A DNA stretch of 64,000 nucleotides. Origin: Emticicia fluvialis. GTDB taxonomy: Bacteria > Bacteroidota > Bacteroidia > Cytophagales > Spirosomataceae. The DNA lies in assembly GCF_024793945.1 (NCBI RefSeq), contig NZ_JANUSD010000017.1, positions 1 through 64,000 on the forward strand, given 5' to 3'. The position numbers and the translations under genes are program-made. Under the pieces are notes generated by a model that did no database searches, was not told the DNA's origin, and saw nothing but the letters and a program-made list of their open reading frames with translations. Below, in pieces: positions 51,039 to 60,241 of the stretch. How positions within the stretch are numbered: the first letter of the stretch is position 1; each line of letters begins with the position of its first letter.

Positions 51039-52199
51039 TCAATACCTACTCCCACTACCGCCACCACCAAACTCCCCATCGCCGAATTTCATTTTATTGC
51101 CTTGTTGTGCCTGATGCGGCAGTACCTGACTCAACAGAAAAACCTCAAAATCGCGGTCTTTAGCAGAAAGGGTCTGCTTGCTGGTTAAACCCCATTTGGG
51201 AGTTTTGAAAAACCATATACCCCAAACTGCAAACGAAGCCAGAAATGCCCCGCCGATGGTCATGGCCCATTCGATGGGTATTTCTGAAAAGTAAAACCTG
51301 AACGTAAAAACATCAAACCACGCAGCAGCAATGCCTACCAGCACCATTTTTCTGTTTTGCTTCTTAAGACCCCACACCAGATATACCGCAGGAACAGCAA
51401 CCGTAAGCACATAAAACAAAAGAGCGAATTTTATCTGAACCGAGGTAGCCAGGTTATTCAGGAAAGCATTTCCTTCACGCACAAACCAGTAATTTCCGGC
51501 CACATAAAAGGTTATCAACGCGCCAGCCTCTATGCAAATCTGTGCATCGGCATAGTAAGCAGAGGCATTTTTATTTTGCCACCATCTGGTTATAAAATAA
51601 CCAACGGCAGACACCCCCATGATAATAAATGGCAGCAAATCTTTACCGGCCGGGTATCTGATAACCAATGAAAACCAGAAGGCGATCCAGGCTACATAAA
51701 TGCCTACTGCCACGAAAGGGTCGCCGTACCGAATCAGGAAAGGAATAAATACCAGCAACGAAACCAGAAAATAAGCAGAGATATGCCACTTAAAATCGGT
51801 AAAGCTAAAAATAGCTGTTAGAAGCGAGCCTATGGCTACATACAAAAGGGCGTTGTCGGTACCAGAACGATAGAGCTTTCTTTTCCTGATGAGGTATTCA
51901 AGAAATACAATTAGTAATACACAATAGATTAAACTTATTATTGCCAGCCCTGTGCTTGTGTTAAGTATGTCTTGAAAGATGGTAATAGACAAAAAACCAA
52001 ATGCAGCCGATAAGGCCAGATTAGTAAATATGAACAAACCGAACTCAATAAACATATTGGGCTGGTAGAAATTTACCGGAAATAAATCAATTGCCTTGTC
52101 GTACTGTTGCTTGCTCAACACTTTTTCATCATACCAGTCTTTAATGGTATTCCGGTTTTCTATGTTATCAACCCAGGTTTCGTTATACGCTTTTTTCAT
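51039..52199 (-). CDS. Polytopic membrane protein (DUF2157-neighbour), glycine-rich tail
   Basis: 386 aa. The first 45 residues are soluble and charged (DWYDEKVLSKQQYDKAIDLF). Then about ten membrane helices follow, with clear pairs at FIEFGLFIFTNLALSAAFGF and LAIISLIYCVLLIVFLEYL. The C-terminus is a soluble segment ending GDGEFGGGGSGSRY. Coupled to the upstream gene by a 4-bp overlap. No known catalytic motif. The C-terminal GGGGSG-type tail is odd for a membrane protein and resembles phage-shock or TPM-type tails only superficially. Confidence 0.65.
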   Translation of the reverse strand: MKKAYNETWVDNIENRNTIKDWYDEKVLSKQQYDKAIDLFPVNFYQPNMFIEFGLFIFTNLALSAAFGFLSITIFQDILNTSTGLAIISLIYCVLLIVFLEYLIRKRKLYRSGTDNALLYVAIGSLLTAIFSFTDFKWHISAYFLVSLLVFIPFLIRYGDPFVAVGIYVAWIAFWFSLVIRYPAGKDLLPFIIMGVSAVGYFITRWWQNKNASAYYADAQICIEAGALITFYVAGNYWFVREGNAFLNNLATSVQIKFALLFYVLTVAVPAVYLVWGLKKQNRKMVLVGIAAAWFDVFTFRFYFSEIPIEWAMTIGGAFLASFAVWGIWFFKTPKWGLTSKQTLSAKDRDFEVFLLSQVLPHQAQQGNKMKFGDGEFGGGGSGSRY

Positions 52200-53167
52200 T
52201 TTTTAATACCAATTATTTGTTTGATGTTGATGAGAAACAACACTATACCAACCGCCGAGGCCATATAATACAAAGTATATATGGTAAAACTGAGCCCCTG
52301 TGCCCAGTCTCTGTAAAAAATAAAATAGGTAAAAGCAACGTACCCATACAGCACGCCCATCAACAAAAACACAAAAGACTGCATTTTGCGGCCATACCAT
52401 ATACTACCGGTACTTAAAAGGGCTATCAGCAGCATATACAAAAATTTGGTTTCAAACTGAATAAGACCTGCCAGCCCCGCAACAAATGCAATGTTTGAGC
52501 CAAAAATAAGATAAGTAAAAGCAAAATGAGCCTTTAGCTTTTTGTATCCGGCTATAAAACCAGCGGCCATCAGCGCCACCCCAAGAAGTATAGATATATT
52601 AGTTAAATCAACCGTTGAAAAGTTCTTTTGTTGCCACAATTTAATGGGCGCAATATTAACCCCCACCCAGGAAGAAAAAGCCGTGATGGCCATAGAAAGC
52701 ACGCCCCGATGGTCGAACCGGTAAGCCAGAAAGAAAAACAATACAGCGGGCAGAAAAGTAACCAACCCGTAACGGGTGCCAAAAATATTATACTGGTATT
52801 GCAGGTAACCTTCCAGCGTTAGAAACAGCACGCAGGCTGCCAGCAGGGCGAAATCGTCCAGTTTATCGCCGGTTGTTACTTCATTCCAGCTAAAGGGCTT
52901 GCGATACCTGAATGCATACCACAGGCAGCCCAGAAAAGCCGCCACAATAAGGCTGATAAGAACCGTATGGCCAATAGAATCAATGTTGAAATAAATAACG
53001 GTGCCCAGGCCGGTGCCTAACAGTACAATGCCTGCGTAAAGGAAAGTCCGTAATTCCCAATGAATAGAGAAAGGCTTATTTTTTTCATAAACCTGTATTT
53101 TGCCAGACTGGTCTTCCGGAATAATTCCGGTTTCAGTCAGCAATTTTAAAAGTGCCGGATACTTCAT
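52196..53167 (-). CDS. DUF2157-like membrane protein
   Basis: 323 aa. An N-terminal cytoplasmic part (LLTETGIIPEDQSGKIQVYE) precedes about eight to nine helices (TFLYAGIVLLGTGLGTVIYF, HTVLISLIVAAFLGCLWYA and others). The layout matches DUF2157/DUF4401-type proteins, often encoded in pairs as here. Its stop overlaps the next start by 4 bp, so the two proteins are co-translated and probably act together in the membrane. Function unknown. The 257 bp between this gene and pheS hold only the pheS terminator and a spurious ORF. Confidence 0.65.
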   Translation of the reverse strand: MKYPALLKLLTETGIIPEDQSGKIQVYEKNKPFSIHWELRTFLYAGIVLLGTGLGTVIYFNIDSIGHTVLISLIVAAFLGCLWYAFRYRKPFSWNEVTTGDKLDDFALLAACVLFLTLEGYLQYQYNIFGTRYGLVTFLPAVLFFFLAYRFDHRGVLSMAITAFSSWVGVNIAPIKLWQQKNFSTVDLTNISILLGVALMAAGFIAGYKKLKAHFAFTYLIFGSNIAFVAGLAGLIQFETKFLYMLLIALLSTGSIWYGRKMQSFVFLLMGVLYGYVAFTYFIFYRDWAQGLSFTIYTLYYMASAVGIVLFLINIKQIIGIKK

Positions 53168-53383
53168 AATACTTTTTAAATCTTTTCTAGTTGAGCAATG
53201 TCTGAAGGTTGTTGGTGGTTATACTTATTCTTTTATAACACTAAAAAACCGCGCCAGCTGAAAGGCAAGATTAAATAATTTTACCCACAATTCATTTTTT
53301 TTCTCTGAAAAAATCAAACCCGATGCAACAACAAACCTTTGTTTGCTTATGACTACAGCTTTCGGGTGATGCAGACACAAAAA

Positions 53384-53408
53384 AACTCCACCCTTCCGGG
53401 CAGAGTTT
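53384..53408 (-). terminator. Terminator of pheS
   Basis: On the minus strand AAACTCTGCCC-GGAA-GGGTGGAGTTT followed by TTTTG. Confidence 0.8.
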
Positions 53409-53427
53409 CTCTTATCTACAATCTGCA

Positions 53428-54462
53428 TCAGGCACCTTCAAATTGTCTCAGAAAGCGCACGTCGTTCTCAAAGAACAAGCGTAAATCATTAATTCCGTAG
53501 CGAAGCATGGTAATACGTTCTACGCCCATGCCAAAGGCAAAACCTGTGTATTCTTCAGGGTCAATTCCGCTGTTTTGCAATACGTTGGGGTCTACCATAC
53601 CAGAGCCGGCAATTTCTACCCAGCCACTGTGCTTACAAATGTTACAGCCTTTACCCCCACATATAAAACAAGATACGTCAATTTCGGCGCTTGGCTCAGT
53701 AAACGGAAAGTAACTGGGGCGCAGACGAATTTTGGTATCTTTACCAAACATCTCTTTGGCAAAGTGATAAAGCGTATCTTTCAGGTCTTTAAAACTTACG
53801 TTTTTATCTACATACAGACCCTCTATCTGATGAAACTGGCAGTGCGCCCGGGCCGATATAGCCTCGTTACGATACACACGGCCAATCATTATAGACCTGA
53901 TGGGTGGCTTCTTTCTTTCTATTAAACGCACCTGCACGTTTGAAGTATGCGTGCGCAGCAGCACGTCATCTTTCTGGGCAGCTTTTTTCTCAACAAAGAA
54001 AGTATCCTGCATTTCGCGGGCAGGGTGGTTTTCGGCAAAATTCAGGGCTGTAAAGTTATACCAGTCTGTTTCTACCTCGGGTCCATCTTCATGGCTGAAA
54101 CCCATGCGGGCAAATACCTCCAACACACGCTGACGGGTTAATGTAAGCGGGTGAACAGAACCTGCAAAGTTAGGTGCAACAGGTAAAGTAAGATCCAGCT
54201 TACTACCGGCTGAATCGTCGGTTGCATTTTCAAGCTCCTCAGAGAAATCCTTAAACCGTTGTTCGGTAAAGGTTTTCAGCTTGTTCAGCTCTTGTCCTAC
54301 TGCCCGCTTCTGGTCGTTTGCTACAGTCTTGAACTGCTCAAACAAGTCGTTCAGAATACCTTTGCGACTAATGTACCTGAGGCGAAAATTCTCGAGGTCA
54401 TCCTTGCTACCAACCGTAGCAACGGTTACTTCATCTATTACTTCCTTGATTCTGTCTAACAC
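53428..54462 (-). CDS. pheS: Phenylalanine-tRNA ligase alpha subunit
   Basis: 344 aa from the GTG at 54462 (VLDRIKEVIDEVTVA), the usual N-terminal coiled coil. The ATG at 54564 would add 34 residues unlike the family. Class II synthetase motifs: HPLTLTRQRVLEVFARMGFS, the motif 2 region VYRNEAISARAHCQFHQIEG and motif 3 FGMGVERITMLRYGI. PheS forms a heterotetramer with PheT, whose gene is not adjacent. SCFICGGKGCNICKHSGWVE, seen here, is the zinc-like Cys cluster usual in Bacteroidota and some other PheS. Confidence 0.95.
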   Translation of the reverse strand: MLDRIKEVIDEVTVATVGSKDDLENFRLRYISRKGILNDLFEQFKTVANDQKRAVGQELNKLKTFTEQRFKDFSEELENATDDSAGSKLDLTLPVAPNFAGSVHPLTLTRQRVLEVFARMGFSHEDGPEVETDWYNFTALNFAENHPAREMQDTFFVEKKAAQKDDVLLRTHTSNVQVRLIERKKPPIRSIMIGRVYRNEAISARAHCQFHQIEGLYVDKNVSFKDLKDTLYHFAKEMFGKDTKIRLRPSYFPFTEPSAEIDVSCFICGGKGCNICKHSGWVEIAGSGMVDPNVLQNSGIDPEEYTGFAFGMGVERITMLRYGINDLRLFFENDVRFLRQFEGA

Positions 54463-54489
54463 GTGTCTGCCGTTTAATAAAATTTTTTG

Positions 54490-54497
54490 CAAATATA
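54490..54497 (-). promoter_or_regulatory. -7 element of pheS
   Basis: TATATTTG on the minus strand, 27 bp upstream of the GTG start. Supports the GTG over the earlier ATG, which lies upstream of this element. Confidence 0.5.
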
Positions 54498-54682
54498 TGC
54501 ATATTGTAATTATAAAGCATATTTTTACAGAGAAGTCAGTCATAAAAACTGATAAAACAGCCATGAAAGCATCTACGTAGTTTTACGTAATTTCTTAGGG
54601 GAAATTACCTGATTTAACGGTCTGCTTTCATTATAAAACTCTCATAATCAATACTTTACAAAAGTTAAGCCTTTTGGTTGGG

Positions 54683-54713
54683 TTGCATAATTTTCGTTTA
54701 CAAATTATGTTTG
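54683..54713 (+). promoter_or_regulatory. Promoter of the LytTR gene
   Basis: TTG (54683-54685), 20-bp spacer, TATGTTTG (54706-54713), 23 bp before the ATG. One of the best consensus promoters in the window. Confidence 0.65.
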
Positions 54714-54736
54714 AAGTGAAATAACCCAGCTTAATT

Positions 54737-55141
54737 ATGAACAGTATTGATTTTGAACTTCAAAAAGTAAAAGCTACTTTCAGTCATTCTGATTATGCAG
54801 AAGACCATCTGCAGATAAAAGTTTTTTATCTGGACCGTTGGATAAAGATACCAATGGAAAAAATTGTAAGACTGGAGGGCGACTGCAACTATACTTACAT
54901 TTATACTCAAAACCGTGAGTATCTGGCAGCTAGAACGCTCAAAGATTTTGAAAAGATGTTCGGAGAGGAGCTTTTCCTCAGAATCCACAAGTCGCACCTG
55001 GTTAATATGATGTTTGTAAAAGGTGTTGAAGTTGCCAAAAATGCAGGAGAAATTAAGATAGAAGGCGGCAGGCATATTGGCGTATCTAGAAGAAGACTTA
55101 AAGAAGTTATTAATAAGCTGGCCTATTTTCATAGTGTCTGA
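54737..55141 (+). CDS. LytTR DNA-binding domain protein without receiver
   Basis: 134 aa. LytTR domain at about 35-130: IVRLEGDCNYTYIYTQNREY, the signature LFLRIHKSHLVNMMFVKGVE, and the basic helix GVSRRRLKEVINKL. A 25-30 residue N-terminal extension precedes it. No receiver, so it may be a constitutive or partner-controlled regulator. It has its own strong promoter and terminator. A second solitary LytTR protein and a complete LytTR response regulator are also encoded in this window. Confidence 0.88.
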   Translation: MNSIDFELQKVKATFSHSDYAEDHLQIKVFYLDRWIKIPMEKIVRLEGDCNYTYIYTQNREYLAARTLKDFEKMFGEELFLRIHKSHLVNMMFVKGVEVAKNAGEIKIEGGRHIGVSRRRLKEVINKLAYFHSV

Positions 55142-55227
55142 CAGCCCCCACGGCTTGTTCAGAACCAGCTGCAAGAATAAGATAAACGGTATTATTTATA
55201 ATACTTTTTAGTGGTTAGGTGATGAAT

Positions 55228-55258
55228 AAAGCAACGGCTCTTTGGGCGGTTGCTTTTT
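55228..55258 (+). terminator. Terminator of the LytTR gene
   Basis: AAAGCAACGG pairs with CGGTTGCTTT, then TT. 87 bp past the stop. Confidence 0.75.
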
Positions 55259-55382
55259 AATTGGGGGCTGTTAAAGCAAAACCCGGCAAAACATCACTGT
55301 TAATGCCAGCTAAGGACCCGGCTTACCTACTCAGTGCCTTAACCACTAAATAAATATCTGCGAAAATCAGTGGGTATATTTC

Positions 55383-55411
55383 GCGAATATTCGCTCTCCG
55401 GGTTACCTTTG
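55383..55411 (+). promoter_or_regulatory. Candidate promoter with 12-bp palindromic operator
   Basis: TACCTTTG (55404-55411) fits the -7 consensus. About 10 bp upstream GCGAATATTCGC (55383-55394) is a perfect 12-bp palindrome overlapping the expected spacer and -33 region, so it could be an operator. The small ORF starts 42 bp downstream. Confidence 0.5.
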
Positions 55412-55452
55412 TTATGTAATTTGTCAACAATAAAAAACTATAAAAAACGGTG

Positions 55453-55611
55453 ATGGATACCACAACAACTATTTCTCAGAATGGAGTGATTCCTATTCAG
55501 GAAGTAATCGATTTGCGTGACGTGCTGCGTTTGATTGGCCTGAAAGAGGTGGCCAATAATGTGTTTAGTTTGCCCGACAAAAAGAAGAAAAAGGGCAATT
55601 TATCTGCCTGA
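55453..55611 (+). CDS. Small hypothetical protein (52 aa)
   Basis: ATG at 55453. The protein is MDTTTTISQNGVIPIQEVID at the start, then LRDVLRLIGLKEVANNVFSL, ending in a lysine run (PDKKKKKGNLSA). It has a promoter-like element with a palindrome upstream and a terminator 44 bp downstream, so it looks like a real transcribed gene. No family recognised. The basic tail suggests nucleic-acid or acidic-partner binding, which is only a guess. Confidence 0.6.
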   Translation: MDTTTTISQNGVIPIQEVIDLRDVLRLIGLKEVANNVFSLPDKKKKKGNLSA

Positions 55612-55654
55612 GAAAGCAGATTTGTGTTTGGTTCGTTAAATTTCTATAAACACT

Positions 55655-55687
55655 AAGGGAGCCGGCCGATTGGTCTGCTCCCTTTTA
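55655..55687 (+). terminator. Terminator of the small gene
   Basis: AAGGGAGC pairs with GCTCCCTT, followed by TTATT. It also faces the convergent purF stop. Confidence 0.75.
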
Positions 55688-55716
55688 TTATAAGATACCC
55701 TTTATGCTAAAATCAA

Positions 55717-57609
55717 TTAATATGCTCTTACCAGTTTGCCTTCCATGAAGTTTACAAAAGCCTGATTTACCACACGGTTACCCCCGCGAGTAGGATAATT
55801 ACCGGTAAAATACCAGTCGCCCAAATGGTTGGGGCAAGCTTTATGCAGGTTTTCGACGGTCTGGTAAACCATAGAAACCTCGGCATTCATGCCTTCGGGG
55901 GTTACAATTTCAGCAATTTTGTCAGATATCTCCTCGTCAGTAAATTTGTTGTATAATTGTTTCACAAAGTTGGTATCATAAGCATTGTTGGTTTGTAAAG
56001 CACCCACACTTTGTGCGTAAACTTCTTGCTTCATATAATCGATACCATTTTTCTTCAACAAATCGAGCATGGCTCTAAACGCCACAAACTCTTTCATTTT
56101 AGACATATCAATACCATAACAATCAGGGTAGCGAATCTGCGGTGCTGATGACACAATAATTATCTTCTTAGGGCCCAGCCGATCAAGCATTTTCAGGATA
56201 CTCTTCTCAAGCGTGGTTCCACGCACAATAGAGTCATCTATCACCACTACCGTATCAATGCCTTTCCTGATAACCTCGTAGGTCATTTCATACACATGAG
56301 ATACCATCTCGTCGCGCTCATCGTCGTTGGTAATAAAGGTGCGCAGTTTCACATCCTTAGATACCAGCTTCTCTATCCTCGGCCTGAAAGACAATACCTT
56401 TTTGATTTCCTCGGCCGACAAATTACCATCGGTAATGCGCTTCAAACGCCAGTCGGCAAGGTATTCTTCCAACCCCTCAACCATTCCGAAAAATGCCATT
56501 TCGGCAGTATTAGGAATATACGAAAACACTGTATTTTCAAGGTCATAATCAATCTTCTCCAATATCTGCGGTATTAGCAGTTGCCCCAGCCTTTTGCGTT
56601 CATTGTAGATTTGCGGGTCTGAGCCACGCGAGAAATAAATGCGCTCAAAGCTGCAAGATTTCTTCTCTAATGGTTTCATAATCTGAAACTCATTATACTC
56701 GCCATGTTTATCTATAATCAGGGCATTGCCTGGTTGAATCTCAGCAATTTCATCATAATTGGCATTGAAAGCCGCCTTAATAGCCGGTTTTTCTGAAGCC
56801 ACAACCACCACTTCGTCGTTTGCCCAGTAATACGCCGGGCGAATACCCGCGGGGTCTCGTACTACAAACGATGCGCCAAAACCCGTAATACCAGCCATAG
56901 CATAGCCACCGTCAAAATCACGGCAGGCACGGTAAAGAACCCTTGGGAGGTCCATATTGTCTTCTATGATATCCGATAATGCCGGATTCTCGTAAATTCC
57001 TTTAAAGCGGTCAAACACTCTCTGGTTTTCTTCGTCAAGAAAATGACCGATTTTTTCCATCACGGTTACTGTATCTCCTTTATCTTTTGGATGCTGGCCC
57101 AGTTTCACCAGTTTCCTGAACAGCTCTTCGGCGTTGGTCATATTAAAGTTACCAGCCATGAGCATGTTACGGCTACGCCAGTTACTCTGGCGTAGCATCG
57201 GGTGGCAATTTTCAATTTCGTTTTTGCCGTGTGTTCCGTAACGCAAATGACCCAACCATACTTCGCCTGAATACGCCAAATTCTCTTGCAACCACTTGGC
57301 ATCTTTAAACTTATCCGGGTTGTTTCGTAGCACCTCGCGATATTTTTCATTGATTTTATTGAAAATATCAGTAACCGGGCGGTTTTCTACCGAACGATAG
57401 CGACTGATGTATCTGCTACCCGGTGGTACTTCCAGCTTCACATTACCCACACCGGCTCCGTCCTGACCACGATTTGATTGTTTTTCCATCAAAACATACA
57501 GACGCTTTATACCATAAAGGGGTGTGCCGTATTTATCAATATAATATTGGAGGGGTTTACGAAGACGAACCAGGGCAATGCCACATTCGTGTTTAATTTC
57601 GTCGCTCAT
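55717..57609 (-). CDS. purF: Amidophosphoribosyltransferase (long Bacteroidota form)
   Basis: 630 aa. The glutaminase half begins HECGIALVRLRKP, with the nucleophile Cys at residue 9, so an eight-residue propeptide must be removed. VWLGHLRYGTHGK and NFNMTNAEEL are glutaminase strands, and RDPAGIRPAYYWANDEVVVV marks the domain end. The phosphoribosyltransferase loop is TVVVIDDSIVRGTTLEKSIL. It makes phosphoribosylamine in purine synthesis. The length (about 630 rather than 470-500) is the form seen in Bacteroidota. No other pur gene is adjacent. Confidence 0.9.
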   Translation of the reverse strand: MSDEIKHECGIALVRLRKPLQYYIDKYGTPLYGIKRLYVLMEKQSNRGQDGAGVGNVKLEVPPGSRYISRYRSVENRPVTDIFNKINEKYREVLRNNPDKFKDAKWLQENLAYSGEVWLGHLRYGTHGKNEIENCHPMLRQSNWRSRNMLMAGNFNMTNAEELFRKLVKLGQHPKDKGDTVTVMEKIGHFLDEENQRVFDRFKGIYENPALSDIIEDNMDLPRVLYRACRDFDGGYAMAGITGFGASFVVRDPAGIRPAYYWANDEVVVVASEKPAIKAAFNANYDEIAEIQPGNALIIDKHGEYNEFQIMKPLEKKSCSFERIYFSRGSDPQIYNERKRLGQLLIPQILEKIDYDLENTVFSYIPNTAEMAFFGMVEGLEEYLADWRLKRITDGNLSAEEIKKVLSFRPRIEKLVSKDVKLRTFITNDDERDEMVSHVYEMTYEVIRKGIDTVVVIDDSIVRGTTLEKSILKMLDRLGPKKIIIVSSAPQIRYPDCYGIDMSKMKEFVAFRAMLDLLKKNGIDYMKQEVYAQSVGALQTNNAYDTNFVKQLYNKFTDEEISDKIAEIVTPEGMNAEVSMVYQTVENLHKACPNHLGDWYFTGNYPTRGGNRVVNQAFVNFMEGKLVRAY

Positions 57610-57993
57610 TATGAAGTTTTGAAGATTGTGTCATACAAATTTCTTAAGAATATGCATTACCTACAAAGAATTTCTTACAAATTTCAGAAAATAGTTATGC
57701 TTATGCGGGGTTATCAAATTCTTAAAAAACCTATGCCGTTCTTAATAAACAATTAACGTAAAAAACTGTAAATATTTGTATTTCTATTTCAAATTGACAA
57801 CACAATTTTAAGTTAATTAATTCAGCTTTCAAAGGCAGGTTTCAGCAATAAAAAATATCCGTGCATTAAAAAATTTCAGGGTACAGTATCTGAAACCTAT
57901 AAAAAATATGTGTATATACATTGAATTAATAGAATATTTGGTTTTTAATACAAAATCAGATTTTAAAAAAGTTTAATAATTTAGTTAAATTTT
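57610..57993. other. AT-rich intergenic stretch upstream of purF
   Basis: No gene or clear promoter on either strand. Very AT-rich. Followed by the second palindrome-bounded repeat. Confidence 0.45.
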
Positions 57994-58120
57994 GTAGAGC
58001 CGCAATGCTTGCGGCTTTGTGGGCCTGCGAGAACTACAAAATGCTAATTGATTGTTAGAGTTATAAATCTCATTCGTTCATAACCGATTCTACGATTAGC
58101 CGCAAGCATTGCGGCTCTAC
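57994..58120. repeat. Palindrome-bounded repeat element, copy 2
   Basis: 127 bp. GTAGAGCCGCAATGCTTGCG at the left and AGCCGCAAGCATTGCGGCTC at the right are inverted copies. Same size and plan as 18081-18208, with matching ATGCTAATT and CGAT-type interior words but otherwise diverged. Intergenic. Confidence 0.8.
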
Positions 58121-58125
58121 TATAG

Positions 58126-58175
58126 AAAAATCCCGTCAGGAAGATACAAAAAAATATCTCATCCTGACGGGATTT
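58126..58175 (-). terminator. Terminator of the lytR-type operon
   Basis: AAATCCCGTCAGGA pairs with TCCTGACGGGATTT around an AT-rich loop. 24 bp after the response regulator stop. Confidence 0.8.
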
Positions 58176-58198
58176 CTTTAGTTCATATTACTTTCCCC

Positions 58199-58939
58199 TT
58201 ACAAACTCATCAAATCCTTAAACTTAATGGCTTGCCGGCGTGAAATCTCAATTTTCTCGGGGTTGGCTGTTTTTTCGGCGTGTTTAAGTGTTACTAATAA
58301 ACCACCCGAAAACCAGGGTTCAATTTTATCAATCCAGGCAAGATTTATAATGTGCTTGCGGTTTGCTCTGAAATATATTTTGGGGTCCAGCCGCTCTTCA
58401 AGGCTATTCAACGACTTAAGAATCATCGGCTTCTGGTCATCAAAATGAAGGCGTACATAATTGCCCATCGACTCAAACAATCGCACGCGGCCCAACTTCA
58501 CAAACCAGCATTTTTCACCGTCTTTTACAAATACCTGGTCGCTCTCGCCCAGCAATTTCATACCTTCTTTGCGTTCTACCTCATGCATTTGCTCTTCTTC
58601 AACGCGCTGAATGGCCTCCGCCAGCCGTTGAATATCTATGGGCTTCAACAGGTAATCAAGGGCATTAAATTCAAAGGCCTTCAGGGCATATTCATCATAG
58701 GCCGTGGTAAAAATTACCTCCGGCACTTTGCCTTCAATGGCTTCAAGCAACTCAAAACCGTTTTTACCGGGCATCTGAATATCCAGAAACAACAAATCCG
58801 GTTGTAGTTCGTCAATCAGGTTAAGGGCTTCCTCTGCATTGGCGGCCTCTCCTATTATATTTATTTTAGGAAAATTCTCTAACAGTCTGCGCAATTCATT
58901 ACGTGCCAAACGTTCATCGTCTATTATCAGTGCTTTCAT
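58199..58939 (-). CDS. LytR/AlgR-type response regulator
   Basis: 246 aa. The receiver starts ALIIDDERLARNELRRLLEN, with phospho-acceptor LLFLDIQMPGKNGFELL and FNALDYLLKPIDIQRL. A short linker leads to a LytTR domain (YIDRANRKHI-like YFRANRKHIINLAWIDKIEP, final EISRRQAIKFKDLM). It pairs with the sensor kinase gene 66 bp upstream on the same strand. Target genes unknown; LytTR regulators of this type often control transport, virulence or cell-wall genes. Confidence 0.93.
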   Translation of the reverse strand: MKALIIDDERLARNELRRLLENFPKINIIGEAANAEEALNLIDELQPDLLFLDIQMPGKNGFELLEAIEGKVPEVIFTTAYDEYALKAFEFNALDYLLKPIDIQRLAEAIQRVEEEQMHEVERKEGMKLLGESDQVFVKDGEKCWFVKLGRVRLFESMGNYVRLHFDDQKPMILKSLNSLEERLDPKIYFRANRKHIINLAWIDKIEPWFSGGLLVTLKHAEKTANPEKIEISRRQAIKFKDLMSL

Positions 58940-59005
58940 CGTAAGTTATGACCGGGTCGCCGGCACTACGAGTTATTAATTGGTGAATATCTATTGTGGT
59001 TTCAA

Positions 59006-60091
59006 CTAGGCTGTGGCTGTGCTTTTTGCTTCATGGCCTATCACTTTTACATCTGAGCCACTCAGCGGAATCATGATTTCGGCACATACGGTCAGGTTAT
59101 CTTCCTGAAAAATCCTGAACGAGGCCTCGCTTCCATAGAGCAGCTCCAGGCGTTGAGACGTATTCTTCAAACCGAAACCACCTGCTTCAGAATTAGATTC
59201 GGTGCTTTGCAACTGCCCGGTATTACGTATCTTGATATACAGTTTGTTGTCTGACAAACTGGTATTTATTTCAACAAAACCCCAGTTGATAGCCTTTTGC
59301 ACGCCATGCTTAATGGCGTTTTCTACCAGGGTCTGCAGCATCATGGGCGGCACCTGCACGTTCTGAGTTTCAGGGTCAATATCCCATTTCATTTGCAGGC
59401 GCTCTTCGTAACGCACTTTCTCTAGCGCCAGATAATCTTCAATGGTACGCAGCTCTTCTTTTAACGACACCGTTTTGCGCCTGTCGGCCAGCAGCGAGCT
59501 GCGCAGGATATTAGATAATTGCGTGATACCCTGCTGCGCACGTGTGGGGTCTTCCAACACTAATGCCCTGATGCTATTAAGCGCATTGAACATAAAGTGG
59601 GGGTTCATTTGTGCGCGCAATACCTTTGCTTCGGTTTCTTTGATTGACGACTTCAGCTTTATTTCTTCTACTTCGCGCTGGCGTCTTTCTTCCGAGTGCC
59701 TGTAAAACATATATATAAGCGCCCAAACAAGAAAAGGCTTGGCCAGATTAATAGGGTACTCAATGGTAAGAATCGGATTTGCCTTCAGCAATTCGCCTAC
59801 GTACTTCGAATCGAGAGGGAGGTTTACAGCCACCATTATGGTTGTCATTAACAAAACCCCCAGCCCTACTCTGGCAGCCAGTTGCGGTAAATGCAGCGCA
59901 CCCCAGTTAAACTTTCGGGCTACTACCCTGAAAAGGTGTGTAAGCAGTATAGACAAAATAATATTGGCCAGCGCATTAAAGATCATGTCGTGGTCATAGT
60001 CATACTGTATGCTGTATTGAAAAACCTCATTCAGGTTATACAACGACCACCCGGTAATCTGGAAAACCCAATATAATTTATTTTTATTCAT
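59006..60091 (-). CDS. LytS-type sensor histidine kinase
   Basis: 361 aa. Four membrane helices in the first 130 residues (IFNALANIILSILLTHLFRV, VGLGVLLMTTIMVAVNLPL and others), a coiled linker, then the His_kinase (PF06580) motif LRAQMNPHFMFNALNSIRAL with the phosphorylated His, and an ATPase domain with the N box MLQTLVENAIKHG and G box GGFGLKNTSQRLELLYG. No extracytoplasmic sensor domain is seen, so the signal is probably sensed in the membrane. Forms a two-component pair with the following regulator. Confidence 0.93.
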   Translation of the reverse strand: MNKNKLYWVFQITGWSLYNLNEVFQYSIQYDYDHDMIFNALANIILSILLTHLFRVVARKFNWGALHLPQLAARVGLGVLLMTTIMVAVNLPLDSKYVGELLKANPILTIEYPINLAKPFLVWALIYMFYRHSEERRQREVEEIKLKSSIKETEAKVLRAQMNPHFMFNALNSIRALVLEDPTRAQQGITQLSNILRSSLLADRRKTVSLKEELRTIEDYLALEKVRYEERLQMKWDIDPETQNVQVPPMMLQTLVENAIKHGVQKAINWGFVEINTSLSDNKLYIKIRNTGQLQSTESNSEAGGFGLKNTSQRLELLYGSEASFRIFQEDNLTVCAEIMIPLSGSDVKVIGHEAKSTATA

Positions 60092-60241
60092 TAAAAATAA
60101 GTCTATACACTAACACAAAACCATTTTACTATGCCACTTTGAATCAGAACAGCACCTAAATATCATAAAAATAAAGCACAAAACCACAGAAAATGTTTTT
60201 TATACATCAATGGATTTATGCTTTTACAAACGGAGATATGG

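Noticed and set aside
53225..53428. 67-aa minus-strand ORF after pheS
   Set aside because: It spans the pheS terminator hairpin and has no protein-like pattern.
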